64,000 nucleotides of DNA from Catellatospora sp. KI3 (GCF_029948125.1 NZ_JASAMB010000011.1:124001-188000); one strand, 5' to 3'; shown: positions 39,547 to 49,600, numbered from the stretch's first letter. A program made the numbers and translations. The notes: generated by a model from the letters alone, not told the origin.

Positions 39547-42500
39547 ATGGCCAAGTACACCGATGTCGGCTTCCACGACCACCTGACGACCAAGGCCGTC
39601 AAGGCGATCGAGGTGCTGCTGGCGCAGGAGATGCGGATCTCCTACGACTTCGACAACCACTTCCACCCGTACGTCGACAAGCTGGTGGAGCTGCTGAACC
39701 AGGGCTCCACCGCCGGGATGCTCGACGTCAAGGCGCACGAGGCGCTGCACGAGTCGTTCTTCGCGGCCACGTACGCGCCGGTGGTCAGCGACAACACCGT
39801 CCGGGTGTCGTACCACGACAAGAACCTCGACGTGGCCGAGAGCGGGTCGTACGCCAACTACAACTGGGAGCTGTTCTTCCACGTACCGACGCTGATCGCG
39901 GCGCACCTGTCGTCGGTCGGCCGGTACCCGGAGGCGCAGCGCTGGTTCCACTTCGTGTTCGACCCGACCACCGACGACGTGTCCAAGCCCGCGCCCGAGC
40001 GGTATTGGCGGTTCCTGCGGTTCCGGCAGGGCGTCGGCGGCAAGCAGATCGAGGAGCTGCTGGAGCTGCTCGGCAAGCCCGCCGACCAGTGCACGCCCGC
40101 CGAGAAGGCCGAGAAGGAGCTGATCCTCGCCGGGTACGAGGCGGTGCGCAAGAACCCGTTCCAGCCGCACGCGGTCGCCCGCACCCGCCCGATGGCCTAC
40201 GAGTACTGGGTCGTCATGCGCTACCTGGACAACCTGATCGCCTGGGGCGACAGCCTGTTCCAGCAGGACACCGTCGAGACCATCAACGAGGCGACGCAGC
40301 TCTACGTGCTGGCCGCGAACATCCTCGGGCCCCGGCCGCAGCGGGTGCCGCCGCGCGGCGTGGCCCGGCCGCGCAACTACCGGCAGCTCAAGGCCGCCAA
40401 GCTGGACCCGTTCAGCAACGCGCAGGTGACCCTGGAGGGCACCTTCCCGTTCAACCTGGTGCTGCCGTCGGGGTCCGGCGGCGGCGAGGCGTCCGGGCCG
40501 CTGTTCGGCCTCGGCACCACGCCGTACTTCTGCGTGCCGCACAACGACAAGCTGATGACGTACTGGGACACTGTCGCCGATCGGCTGTTCAAGATCCGCA
40601 ACTGCATGAACATCGCCGGGGTGGTGCGCCAGCTCGCCCTGTTCGACCCGCCGCTGGACCCGGGCATGCTGGTCAAGGCCGCCGCCGCGGGCATCGACAT
40701 CGGCTCGCTGGTCGCGGGCCTGCACCAGCCGCTGTCGCCGGTGCGCGCCACGCTGATGCTGCAGAAGTCCCTGGAGCTGGCCGGCGAGGTGCGCTCGCTG
40801 GGCGGCACGCTGCTGTCGGCGCTGGAGAAGAAGGACGCCGAGGCGCTGACCCGGCTGCGCCAGACCCAGGACATCGCGGTGCAGGAGCGGCTGCGCGACG
40901 TCAAGTTCCTGCAGTGGAAGGACGCCGAGGAGCCCGCCGCCGGGCTGCTGCGGTCCCGGGCGGCGATCTTCGACCGGTACCGCCACTTCCAGCTGCTGCT
41001 CGGCGGCGACGCCCAGGCCCTGGAGCAGCTGCGCACGGTCACCCTGACCCGGTCGGAGCTGACCGAGGAGAACTTCGACGAGGTGTACGGCAACCTCGTC
41101 GAGACCTACGACAAGGACGTGGCGCTGGCCGAGGACAACCCGCCGCCCCTGTTCGGCAACGCCGACCCGAAGTCCGACACCGGCGCGACCGGGGCCGGGC
41201 GGCTGCGCCTGATCGCCAACGAGCACACCGAGCTCAACGTCCACCAGCCCGCCGCGCGGGCCAAGCAGAAGTCGGCCACCGACAAGGACGAGCTGTTCGG
41301 CGTCCTGGGCATGCTGCCCAACCTCGGCGTCGACTTCGCGTTCTGGGGCATGGGCGGGCACCTGGAGTTCGGCGGCCCGGCCCTGGCCGCCGTCGGCCGG
41401 ATCCTGGCCGGCAAGGACCGGGCCGAGGGCGACGCCGAGACCTACCAGGGCAACCGGGTCGCCCGCATCGCCGGGTACGAGCGGCGCGTGGGCGACTGGA
41501 TCCAGCAGTCCAACGCCGCCGCCCACGAGCTGATGCAGAACGGCCGCCAGCTCGTCGGCGCACTGCTGCGCGAGCAGATCACCCGCCACGAGTACGAGAC
41601 CCACAAGGCGCAGATCGACAACGCCAAGGCCGTCGACGCGTTCCTGGCCGACAAGTTCACCGGCACCGACCTGTACCACTGGATGCAGGGCGAGCTGTCG
41701 CGCCGCTACTTCGACGCGTACCGGATGGCCTCGGACCTGGCCCGCAAGGCCGAGCAGACGATGAAGCGCGAGCTGATGCGCCCCGAACTCGACGGGCAGT
41801 CGTTCGTCCGGTTCGACTACTGGGACGGCGGCCGCAAGGGCCTGCTGTCGGGCGAGGCGCTCTACCTCGACGTCAAGCGGATGGAGCTGGCCTACCACGA
41901 GCACAACAAGCGCGAGTACGAGCTGACCAAGCACGTGTCGCTGGCCCAGCTCGACCCGGTCGCGCTGCTGCGCCTGCGCGCCACCGGCAGCTGCGAGTTC
42001 ACCGTCCCCGAGTGGCTGTACGACCTGGACACCCCCGGCCACTACCTGCGCCGCATCAAGAGCGTCGGCGTCACCGTCCCGGCGGTGACCGGGCCGTACA
42101 CCAGCGTGCACTGCACCGCGTCGCTGCTGCGCAGCTCGGTGCGCACCTCGGCGCTGCTGAGCGAGGGCGAGTACGCGCGCCAGTCCGGGGAGGACGGCCG
42201 GTTCCTCGACTACGAGGGCACCGTGCAGTCGGTGGTGACCAGCGGCGCCAGCGCCGACAGCGGCCTGTTCGAGACCAACCTGCGCGACGAGCGGTTCCTG
42301 CCGTTCGAGGGCTGCGGCGCGGTCGGCACCTGGCGCCTCGAACTACCCGCGAAGTACCGCCAGTTCGACTACGGCACCATCTCCGACGTCGTGCTGACGG
42401 TGCGCTACACCGCCCGCGACGGCGGCGCGCAGCTGCGCGGCAAGGCCGTCGACCGGGTCGAGGAGCTGGTCACCGAAGCGTCGACCTCCGGCCTGGTCCG

Positions 42501-42825
42501 CCTGCTGAGCCTGCGGCAGGACTTCCCGGCCCAGTGGCACGCCTTCACCACCGGCGAGGCCGACTTCACCGCCGACCTGACCGCCGTCCACCTGCCCTAC
42601 TTCGCCAAGGACGAGACGGTCCAGATCGACAAGGTCGAGCTGTACGCCGTCGACGGCACCGACCTGCTGGCCGCCCAGGCCCCGGCCGGCCTGGCCGCCG
42701 CCCTCACCGACGGCCTCGCCGACGACCCGGCCACCGCCGTCATCACCCTGCCCGCCGACGACGACGTGGTCCGCCGCGACCCCACCGCCGACGTCTACGT
42801 CCTGCTCCGCTACTCCTTCGCCTGA
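39547..42825 (+). CDS. Tc toxin TcA component, C-terminal (pore and TcB-binding) subunit
   Basis: 1,092 residues corresponding to the C-terminal third of single-chain TcA. It contains the conserved NWELFFHVPTLIAAHLSSVG and AQRWFHFVFDPTTDD region. A long coiled helical stretch rich in Lys/Glu/Arg (about 385-520) and the putative channel/linker segment (FGVLGMLPNLGVDFAFWG) follow. The C-terminal beta domain resembles the TcA TcB-binding domain (KSVGVTVPAVTGPYTSVHCT, FEGCGAVGTWRLELPAKYRQ). It starts 10 bases after the first TcA gene with GAGGAG upstream, so the two should be made in equal amounts. Split TcA pairs are known from TccA/TccB-type loci. A palindromic element 7 bases past the stop may terminate the operon. 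Confidence 0.87.
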   Translation: MAKYTDVGFHDHLTTKAVKAIEVLLAQEMRISYDFDNHFHPYVDKLVELLNQGSTAGMLDVKAHEALHESFFAATYAPVVSDNTVRVSYHDKNLDVAESGSYANYNWELFFHVPTLIAAHLSSVGRYPEAQRWFHFVFDPTTDDVSKPAPERYWRFLRFRQGVGGKQIEELLELLGKPADQCTPAEKAEKELILAGYEAVRKNPFQPHAVARTRPMAYEYWVVMRYLDNLIAWGDSLFQQDTVETINEATQLYVLAANILGPRPQRVPPRGVARPRNYRQLKAAKLDPFSNAQVTLEGTFPFNLVLPSGSGGGEASGPLFGLGTTPYFCVPHNDKLMTYWDTVADRLFKIRNCMNIAGVVRQLALFDPPLDPGMLVKAAAAGIDIGSLVAGLHQPLSPVRATLMLQKSLELAGEVRSLGGTLLSALEKKDAEALTRLRQTQDIAVQERLRDVKFLQWKDAEEPAAGLLRSRAAIFDRYRHFQLLLGGDAQALEQLRTVTLTRSELTEENFDEVYGNLVETYDKDVALAEDNPPPLFGNADPKSDTGATGAGRLRLIANEHTELNVHQPAARAKQKSATDKDELFGVLGMLPNLGVDFAFWGMGGHLEFGGPALAAVGRILAGKDRAEGDAETYQGNRVARIAGYERRVGDWIQQSNAAAHELMQNGRQLVGALLREQITRHEYETHKAQIDNAKAVDAFLADKFTGTDLYHWMQGELSRRYFDAYRMASDLARKAEQTMKRELMRPELDGQSFVRFDYWDGGRKGLLSGEALYLDVKRMELAYHEHNKREYELTKHVSLAQLDPVALLRLRATGSCEFTVPEWLYDLDTPGHYLRRIKSVGVTVPAVTGPYTSVHCTASLLRSSVRTSALLSEGEYARQSGEDGRFLDYEGTVQSVVTSGASADSGLFETNLRDERFLPFEGCGAVGTWRLELPAKYRQFDYGTISDVVLTVRYTARDGGAQLRGKAVDRVEELVTEASTSGLVRLLSLRQDFPAQWHAFTTGEADFTADLTAVHLPYFAKDETVQIDKVELYAVDGTDLLAAQAPAGLAAALTDGLADDPATAVITLPADDDVVRRDPTADVYVLLRYSFA

Positions 42826-42831
42826 CCCGAG

Positions 42832-42885
42832 GTAAGGAAGGGCCCCTTCTCATCGCATTGCGTAGTAGAAGGGGCCCTTCTTAAC
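42832..42885. repeat. Palindromic element, family A, copy 1
   Basis: 54 bases beginning GTAAGGAAGGGCCCCTTCT and ending AGAAGGGGCCCTTCTTAAC. Each arm is itself nearly palindromic (GAAGGGGCCCTTC type) and the arms pair with each other. Related copies are at 57791-57844 and 59201-59254, each starting at or just after a stop codon. Here it follows the last Tc gene. Confidence 0.8.
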
Positions 42886-42923
42886 GACGCGCGTTCGCTG
42901 ACCGGAACCGCTACCCTCCGTCC

Positions 42924-43670
42924 ATGGTGAGGGTCACGAACCGGCCGATAATCGGCTGCTACCAGGGCGTCCGCGTCACCGTGGACGTCGAGCCCGCTGC
43001 CGAGAGCAGCCTCACCGTCGCCGACGACTTCCTCGACGCCCGCGGTCCCCACGAGGAGTCCCTGCGGGAGGACCTCGCCAACTCGAATTGGGTCGCCGAG
43101 TTGACCCGCGGGGCGCTCAAGGGTGCTCGCCACACCCTGGCCCACGAGGAGTACCGCACCGGGCCGCTGCGCGTCGTGCTGGTCAAGCACTACCTGCACA
43201 TCGTCGACTCGGGCTGGGGCGCGATGCAGGCCGCGACCAGCCGGGCGATCCGCGAGGCGATCGACCAGCTGCCGCACCGCATGGTCGCCGAGTGGGTGAC
43301 CTTCACCGAGACCGGTCCGGTGGTGCGGCTCAGCAACCCGGTGTCCAGCGACGGCTGGGCCGAGGTGGAGGTGACCATTGAGGTCACCCCCGCCGCAGCG
43401 CGTCACGTCGCCCTGGCCGACGGCTTCGCCAACGCCAGCCTGGCGCCGAGGCTGTCCCCGGCCGAGTCCGACGCCATCCCGGCGATCGCGCTTGCCGCTG
43501 CGCACAAGGCGCTCGACGAGTATGAGGCCCGGGTCGGCCCGCTCCAGGTCACGCTGCTCGGCCACGCCAGCGGCGACCTCCACCCGCGCGCGATGGACCA
43601 CTACGAGTACGCCGTCGACGCGGCTGTGCGGATGGCCGTCGAGCAGCTTGAGTTCGCGCTGGCCGACTGA
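42924..43670 (+). CDS. Hypothetical protein with two EF-G domain IV-like modules
   Basis: 248 residues, not assigned to a named family by me. It is an internal duplication. Residues ~15-116 and ~146-242 align, each ending in a matching strand-helix block: GPLRVVLVKHYLHIVDSG then AATSRAIREAIDQL, versus GPLQVTLLGHASGDLHPRAM then DHYEYAVDAAVRMAVEQL. That block resembles elongation factor G domain IV, where a V-x-V-x-L strand is followed by a loop and the AFKIAGSMAFKEA-type helix. No GTPase domain or signal peptide. The ATG has no Shine-Dalgarno and a -10-like TACCCT ends 6 bases before it, so the transcript may be leaderless. Function unknown; a ribosome-related or fold-only resemblance are both possible. 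Confidence 0.65.
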   Translation: MVRVTNRPIIGCYQGVRVTVDVEPAAESSLTVADDFLDARGPHEESLREDLANSNWVAELTRGALKGARHTLAHEEYRTGPLRVVLVKHYLHIVDSGWGAMQAATSRAIREAIDQLPHRMVAEWVTFTETGPVVRLSNPVSSDGWAEVEVTIEVTPAAARHVALADGFANASLAPRLSPAESDAIPAIALAAAHKALDEYEARVGPLQVTLLGHASGDLHPRAMDHYEYAVDAAVRMAVEQLEFALAD

Positions 43671-43694
43671 CAGACGCCACCATCGGTCCACGAC

Positions 43695-43734
43695 CTACAC
43701 CGCATATGGTGTGGCCACACCATATGCGGTGTAG
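43695..43734. terminator. Perfect 40-base palindrome between convergent genes
   Basis: 20-bp arms (CTACACCGCATATGGTGTGG and its exact complement) with no loop, 24 bases after the stop of the EF-G-like gene. It probably acts as a bidirectional terminator with the hairpin at 43754-43801. Confidence 0.55.
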
Positions 43735-43753
43735 CCCAAATCAGATGAGGTCC

Positions 43754-43801
43754 ATGAGGCGAGATCTCGGCCGGAACGTGGTGACCGGGATCTCGCCTCA
43801 T
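43754..43801 (-). terminator. Hairpin terminator after the PhoD gene
   Basis: Perfect 13-bp arms (ATGAGGCGAGATC at 43754-43766 and complement at 43789-43801) with a 22-base loop, eight bases beyond the phoD-type stop on the minus strand. Confidence 0.6.
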
Positions 43802-43809
43802 CAGCGCAG

Positions 43810-45342
43810 CTACGGGTTGCGGCGGTACTGGGCGGCGGAGCCCTTCGTCGCCGGGTCCTCGTAGGCGCCGGCCCGGCCGCGGTCGACGTGCCAGCTGGTC
43901 AGGGTGGTGACGGCGGCGCTGGGGTTGGTGCGGTCGGCGACCATGCGCTGGCGGGTGGTCCAGCGCAGCGGGGTGACCTCGTACAGGTCGTAGCCGTAGC
44001 GGTTGCCCTCGAAGTACTGCAGGTGCGGGTTGACCTGGCCCAGGCGCGGGCCGTTGGTCGCGTTCCAGCTCGCCGAGTAGCCGCTGGACGTGGTCGAGTG
44101 CGCCACGAACTCGGTGCCGATCACGGGCGCGGCCAGGTTGTCGAAGTCGGGGCGTACGTCCTGGACGAAGGCGCTGTGCCAGTCGCCGGTGATGGTGACG
44201 AAGTCGGCGATGCCCGCCTGCTGGGCGTAGGTCAGCACCTCTTTGCGCTCCGCGAGGAACCCGTCCCACTGGTCGGTGAACAGGTACCCGCCGTCGGGGT
44301 TCCTCTGCTGGCTCAGGAAGATCGAGTTGACCCAGCAGTGCCAGCCGCCGCTGCGGCCGCTGATCCGGCTCTTGAGCCACTGCTTCTGCGCCGCGCCGAG
44401 GATGGTGCCCCCGGTGACGTTCTGCTCCGACCGGTACTGCCGCAGGTCCAGGATGACCAGCTCCAGCAGGTCGCCCCACTGGCGGTACCGGTACAGCTGC
44501 GGGTCGGGCAGCGCGGAGTCGGCGCCGTCGATGCGCAGCGGCAGGTGCTCGTACCAGCCCTGGTAGGCGGCGGCGCGGCGGGCGACGAAGGTGGCCGCCC
44601 CGCGCGAGCCGGAGTAGTCGTTGACGACCTCATGATCGTCCCAGGTCAGGTAGAACGGGTGGGCGGCGTGCAGGTCGCGCAGCAGCGGGTCGCCCTTGTA
44701 GAGGGCGTGCAGCTTGCGGTAGTCGGCCAGGGTGTAGGCGGTGCCGAGTTCCGAGCCCTCGTACACGTAGTCGCCGAGGTGGACGACGAAGTCCAGGTTG
44801 GTGTCGGCGGCCAGGTCGCGCAGGCCGGGGTACTCGCCGGACTGGTAGTGCTGGCAGTTCAGCGACGCGAACCGGACCGAGGCGACCGAGCCGGCCGGGG
44901 CGGTCCTGGTCCGACCGGTCCGGCTGTACTGCCCGAGCGCGCGGAACCGGTACCAGTAGCGCCGTCCCGGGGTGAGGCCGTCGACGGCCACGTGCACGCT
45001 GTGCCCCAGCGTCACCGACGCCGGGACCGAGCCGGACGCGACGATCGCGGACATGCCCGAGTCCGTGGCCACCTGCCAGTCGACCTGCACGATGTCGGGC
45101 AGCGGCTGTACGTCGGCCAGCGGATCGGGGGCGAGCCGGGTCCACAGCACCACGCTGGTGGGCAGCGGGTCGCCCGAGCCGACGCCGACGGTGAACGGGG
45201 CGGCGTCCCAGCTGGCGCCGAGCGCGGCTGCCGCGGCGTACGCGGCCTGCGGCCCGAGCTGCTCGAACAGCGGCCAGGCGGTGGTCAGCGCACCCGCGCC
45301 CAGCGCGGCCTGCAGCAGGGTGCGGCGGTCGAGCGTGGGCAT
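43810..45342 (-). CDS. phoD: PhoD-type alkaline phosphatase/phosphodiesterase
   Basis: 510 residues. A Tat signal (MPTLDRRTLLQAALGAGALT) is followed by a PhoD N-terminal beta-sandwich (about 45-145, VGVGSGDPLPTSVVLWTRLA) and the metallophosphatase domain. Active-site landmarks: FASLNCQHYQSGEYPG, VVHLGDYVYEG, LTWDDHEVVNDY, VTITGDWHSAFV and GTEFVAHSTTS. These bind calcium/iron in PhoD enzymes, which hydrolyse phosphate mono- and diesters including teichoic acid outside the cell. The start codon shares one base with the upstream stop (TGATG), so it is coupled to the preceding gene. Phosphate control is likely for the family, but no Pho box could be recognised. Confidence 0.92.
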   Translation of the reverse strand: MPTLDRRTLLQAALGAGALTTAWPLFEQLGPQAAYAAAAALGASWDAAPFTVGVGSGDPLPTSVVLWTRLAPDPLADVQPLPDIVQVDWQVATDSGMSAIVASGSVPASVTLGHSVHVAVDGLTPGRRYWYRFRALGQYSRTGRTRTAPAGSVASVRFASLNCQHYQSGEYPGLRDLAADTNLDFVVHLGDYVYEGSELGTAYTLADYRKLHALYKGDPLLRDLHAAHPFYLTWDDHEVVNDYSGSRGAATFVARRAAAYQGWYEHLPLRIDGADSALPDPQLYRYRQWGDLLELVILDLRQYRSEQNVTGGTILGAAQKQWLKSRISGRSGGWHCWVNSIFLSQQRNPDGGYLFTDQWDGFLAERKEVLTYAQQAGIADFVTITGDWHSAFVQDVRPDFDNLAAPVIGTEFVAHSTTSSGYSASWNATNGPRLGQVNPHLQYFEGNRYGYDLYEVTPLRWTTRQRMVADRTNPSAAVTTLTSWHVDRGRAGAYEDPATKGSAAQYRRNP

Positions 45343-46460
45343 CAGGCACCTCCGGGGGTGACGGTCAGGGACAGGGAGTCGGCGTAGCCGTCGTTGGAGG
45401 TGCCGCCGGCACGGGTGAACAGCAGCTCCACCTGCGCGGTGCGGCTGCCGACGGGCACGGTGCCGGTGGCGGTGCGCTGCAGCAGCGCGGTGGCGTTGCC
45501 GCGCTGGGCGGCGGTGACCGGGCCGAGCACGACCGTCGCCAGGGTGGTCCCGGCCGCGTTGCGGAACGCGACGGACAGCTGGGCGGTGTCGGTCTGGTCG
45601 AGGTATCCGCCGAGCCAGGCGGCGGCGTCGTAGCGGGTGGTGCCCGCGTCGATCGCGGCCGGGTCGGGCAGGCTCACGGTCTGGCCGAGGCGGCTGCGGG
45701 CGGAGTTGCCGCCGCCGAAGAAGTTCGCGCCCCGGTCGCTCGGGCCGGGGGTGCCGCTGGTGGGGTAGCCGCCGCCGGTGGCGTACGCGATGACGGCCGC
45801 GCCGCCTTCGAGGTGGGTCCAGCCGGGGACGGTGGCCGTGGGCGCGCCGGTGCCGCCGGGTCCGGCGTCGCCGCCGGGGTTGGCGATCAGGTTGGCGCTG
45901 GGCTGCGCGGCGGTCGACAGGGTGAGCCACAGGCTGTCGGCGTAGCCGTCGTTGGCGGTGCCGCCGTCGCGGGTGAACAGCAGCAGCACCCGGGCGGTAC
46001 GGCTGCCCGGCGGCACGGTGCCGGTCTGGCCGCGCCGCAGCAGGCCGGTGGCGCTGCCCCGCTCGGCGGCGGTGACCGGGCCGAGCACGACCAGGGCCAG
46101 GGGCTGCCCGGTGGCGGACAGGAACTCCACCGACAGCCGTACGCCGTCGTCCTGCGCGGCGTAGCCGCCCAGCCAGCCGCCGGTGTCGAACCGGACCGCG
46201 CCCGCGTCGATCTGCGCCGTCAGCGGCAGCGTGACCGTCTGGCTGAGCCGGGTGCGGGCGGAGTTGCCGCCGCTGAGGAGGTTCGCCCCCCGGTCGGCCG
46301 GTCCGGGGCCGGTCGGGGTCGGATAACCGCTCGTGCCGTACGCGACGACCGCCGCGGCACCCTCCACTGTGGTCCAGCCGCTGACCGGGCCGGGGGTTCC
46401 GGTGCCGCCGCTCGTGGCGTCGGCACCGGGGTTGACGATGAGGTTCGCTGTCTGCTGCAT
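45342..46460 (-). CDS. Hypothetical protein with two tandem jelly-roll-like domains, PhoD partner
   Basis: 372 residues made of two clearly homologous halves of about 180 residues. Each begins ANLI(V/A)NPG(A/G)DA, passes through GW..LEG or TVEGAAAVVAYG and DRGAN..GGGNSARSRLGQTV, and ends TRxGGTxNDGYADSLxLT. The pattern suggests two carbohydrate-binding-like beta sandwiches. No signal peptide is visible, which is odd beside a Tat-exported phosphatase; the protein could ride with PhoD or act in the cytoplasm. ATG 46460 is preferred over the adjacent GTG because of the spacing to GGAGG. First gene of the two-gene phoD unit. Confidence 0.7.
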   Translation of the reverse strand: MQQTANLIVNPGADATSGGTGTPGPVSGWTTVEGAAAVVAYGTSGYPTPTGPGPADRGANLLSGGNSARTRLSQTVTLPLTAQIDAGAVRFDTGGWLGGYAAQDDGVRLSVEFLSATGQPLALVVLGPVTAAERGSATGLLRRGQTGTVPPGSRTARVLLLFTRDGGTANDGYADSLWLTLSTAAQPSANLIANPGGDAGPGGTGAPTATVPGWTHLEGGAAVIAYATGGGYPTSGTPGPSDRGANFFGGGNSARSRLGQTVSLPDPAAIDAGTTRYDAAAWLGGYLDQTDTAQLSVAFRNAAGTTLATVVLGPVTAAQRGNATALLQRTATGTVPVGSRTAQVELLFTRAGGTSNDGYADSLSLTVTPGGA

Positions 46461-46634
46461 CACGCCTCCTGGCAGGATCGACAGCAGCGTGGAGGCACTC
46501 GCTGTCCGGGCGGGGACAGCGGTATGACGCCGTGGTGAAGCACGGAGGACCAGTCGGCGTGGAACGCTGCTCGGAGCAGGCTATCGGCCCCGAACTGTGA
46601 CGTCCATCGATGTTACTTTCGAAACTCTCCCGGG

Positions 46635-49600
46635 TCAGCCCGCCAGGTGGCCCCAGCGGTCCTCGAGCTCGGCCCAGGTGCCCTGCGCCATCGGGCGGCC
46701 GCCGTGCAGCACCACCACCCGGTCGGCCTGGGCCAGTGCCGCCCGCTTGGACGTCGAACCGACCACGGTCACGCCGGAGCCGCGCAGCGCCGCCCACAGT
46801 GCCAGCTCTGTGGTCACGTCCAGGGCCGAGGAGACGTCGTCGGCCAGCAGCAGCTCCGTACCGGGCGCCAGGGCCCGGGCCAGCGCGAGCCGCTGCAGCT
46901 GCCCGCCGGACAGCCGCGTGCCCTTGTGCCCGATGAGCAGCTCCAGTCCGCTGCCCGCCGCCGCCAGGTCGTGCTCCAGCTGCGCCGTCGAGACCGCGGC
47001 GGCCGCGTCGACCTCGTGGCCCAGCCGGATGTTCTCGCTGACCGTGCCGGACAGCACCCGCGGCAGCTGCGCCACGTAGCCGACCTGGTTGGGGCGCAGG
47101 AACAGCTCCGGCTCGGTGACCCGGTCGCCGTTCCAGGACAGCGCCCCGCGGTGGTGCACGATCCCGGCCAGCGCCCGCAGCAGCGACGACTTGCCCGACC
47201 CGACCGGGCCCACGACCAGCACCAGCTCGCCCCGGCGCACGGTCAGGTCGACGTCGCTGACGCCGACCGTGCCGTCCTCGTGCACGGCGGTGAACCCGGT
47301 CAGGTCCAGCTGCCGCAGCGGATGCCGGGGCACGGCGTCCGGGCCGGGCGCCGTGCCCGCCGAGAGGTCCACGCCGGGCACGGACGCGGAGTACGCGCCG
47401 GTGCCCGCCATGGCCACGGTCCGTCCCGTCCAGACCCGGGCCGAGGGCAGCTGCGACAGCAGTGAGGCGGTGGTCCAGGCGAACCAGCGCGCCGCGCCCA
47501 GCGTCGACACCACGATCAGCGTGGTGGCGGCGGGGACCTGCCCGGCCATGTACAGCGCCCAGGCGCCGATCGGCAGCAGGCCGCTGAGGATCGCCGGGGT
47601 CGAGCGCGACCACACCTGGGTGGCGATCTCGCGGCGCTGCCTGTCGCTGCGTACCGTGTCCAGGTCGGCCAGGCGGGCCAGCACCGGCCGGGTCGCCCCG
47701 GCGAGCTTGACCGTGCGCGCCGACGACAGCGACGACACCAGGAACGTGGCGAACGTGGCCCGCGCCGCTACGGTCTTGGCCGCCGACCGTTTAAGCACCG
47801 GGCCGAACAGGGCCGCGGTCAGGCCGGACACCACCATCGTGCCCGCGAAGAACAGGCCCGGGATGTAGGAGCCGGACACCAGCGTCATCGCGGCGATCGC
47901 GATCAGGCAGATGAACTGGTCGATCAGGTTGTCGGCCAGGATCACCACCCGCTCGTTGTCGCCGCCCTGGGCCACGACCTCGGCCGGGGTGTGCGCGCTG
48001 ACGCGGCGGGGGCCGGTCTGGCCGTGCACCAGCCGCAGGTTGATGCGCAGCATCTGGCGCACCCACCACTCCGGGAACCAGATCGCGGTGTAGTACGTGG
48101 TGGGGACGGTGAGCACCAGCGCCGCGGCGATGCCGAGCGCGGGCCACCAGGGGCTGCCCGTGCCGTCGACCAGGTCGGCCCAGAACCAGGGCAGGATCGC
48201 ACCGTCGAGGCCGAGCAGGACCATGACCAGGAACAGCAGCACCGAGCCGAGGCCGAAGCGCGGGTCGTTGACCATCAGGCGGTAGATCTCGCGCAGGGTG
48301 CGTACGCGCGGGGCGGGTGGCAGCGGCGGCGGGTCGGCCTTCGGCGGCGGGGTGGCGGCCACCTCGTCGACCAGGGCCGCGGGGGAGTCGGGCGCGACGA
48401 CCTCGTCGTCGAGCACGGCGGTCGCGGCCCGCGGGCCGTCCAGGCCGTACTCGGTGGCCAGCACCAGCCCGCCACCGGTCTGGGCGGGCACGACGGCGGC
48501 CTCGACCGGGTCGGCCAGGCCGATGCGGCTGCTGGCCAGCAGCTGCGCGAAGCGGCGCGACTCGCGCAGCGGTCCGGACTCGACCACCTCGCCGTCGGCC
48601 AGCACCACGACCTCGTCGCAGGCGCGCACCGACGACAGGCGGTGGGCGATGACGATGCCGATGCGCCCGCGCATCACCCGTTCGGCGGCGCGCTGCACCT
48701 GGCCCTCGGTTACCGGGTCGAGCCGGGCGGTGGCCTCGTCGAGGATGAGCACGCGCGGGTCGCGTACCAGCACCCGGGCGAAGGCGACCAGCTGCTCCTG
48801 CCCGGCCGACAGCACGTGGCCGCCCTCGCCGAGGCGGGTCTGCAGCCCGTCGGGCAGGGTGGCCACCCACGCGGTCAGGCCCAGCTCCTCGACGGCGCGC
48901 TCGGCGGCGCCGGTCAGGGCCGGGTCGAACAGGGCGATGTTCTCGGCCAGGGTGCCGGCCAGGATCTCGGTGCGCTGCGGCACCACGGCGATCCAGCGGC
49001 GCAGCGCCTCCAGGTCCAGGTCGAGCAGGTCGACGCCGCCGAGGGTGACCGTGCCGCGCGGCACGTCGACGGCCCGGGTGAGGATCTTGGCCAGGGTGGA
49101 CTTGCCTGATCCGGTCCGGCCGACCAGCGCGTACGACCGCCCCGGCGCGAACGTCAGGTCGACCTCCCGCAGCGCGGGCCGGTGGGAGTCGGCGGCGTAC
49201 CGGAAGGTCAGCCCGCGTACCGCGATCTCGCCCGTGCTGGGCGGGGCGCCGCCGGCCGGCTCCTGCGCCACATCGCGCAGCAGCTGCACCCGGGCCCAGG
49301 CGCCCAGCGCGTACTGCAGCTCGGGCAGCATGCGGCTGACCTGCTCGACGGTGCCGCCGAAGGCCAGCGCCAGCAGCCAGACCCCGGTCAGCTGGGCGGT
49401 GTCGACGCGGCCGGTGGTCAGCGCCCACACCCCGGCGAGCACCACGGCGCCGATGCCGGCCCGGGTCGCCCCCGAGGCGATGGTGTTGACCTTGGAGGAG
49501 AGGCGCCACACCCGGCGGCCGCGGGTGAGCACCTCGGCGGCGCGGCGGGCGTACAGGCGCAGCACGTAGGGGCGGCCGAGGCTGGTGCGCACGTCGTCCT

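Noticed and set aside
32199-39602. A minus-strand open frame of about 2,467 codons opposite the TcA gene, and similar long antisense frames elsewhere
   Set aside because: Arg/Val/Gly/Gln-rich, low complexity, no domain or start signal. It is the expected shadow of a high-GC gene whose third positions are G/C.
24720-42825. Contractile injection system or prophage tail
   Set aside because: No sheath, baseplate, tube, spike or ATPase genes; the domains are SpvB/RHS and TcA.
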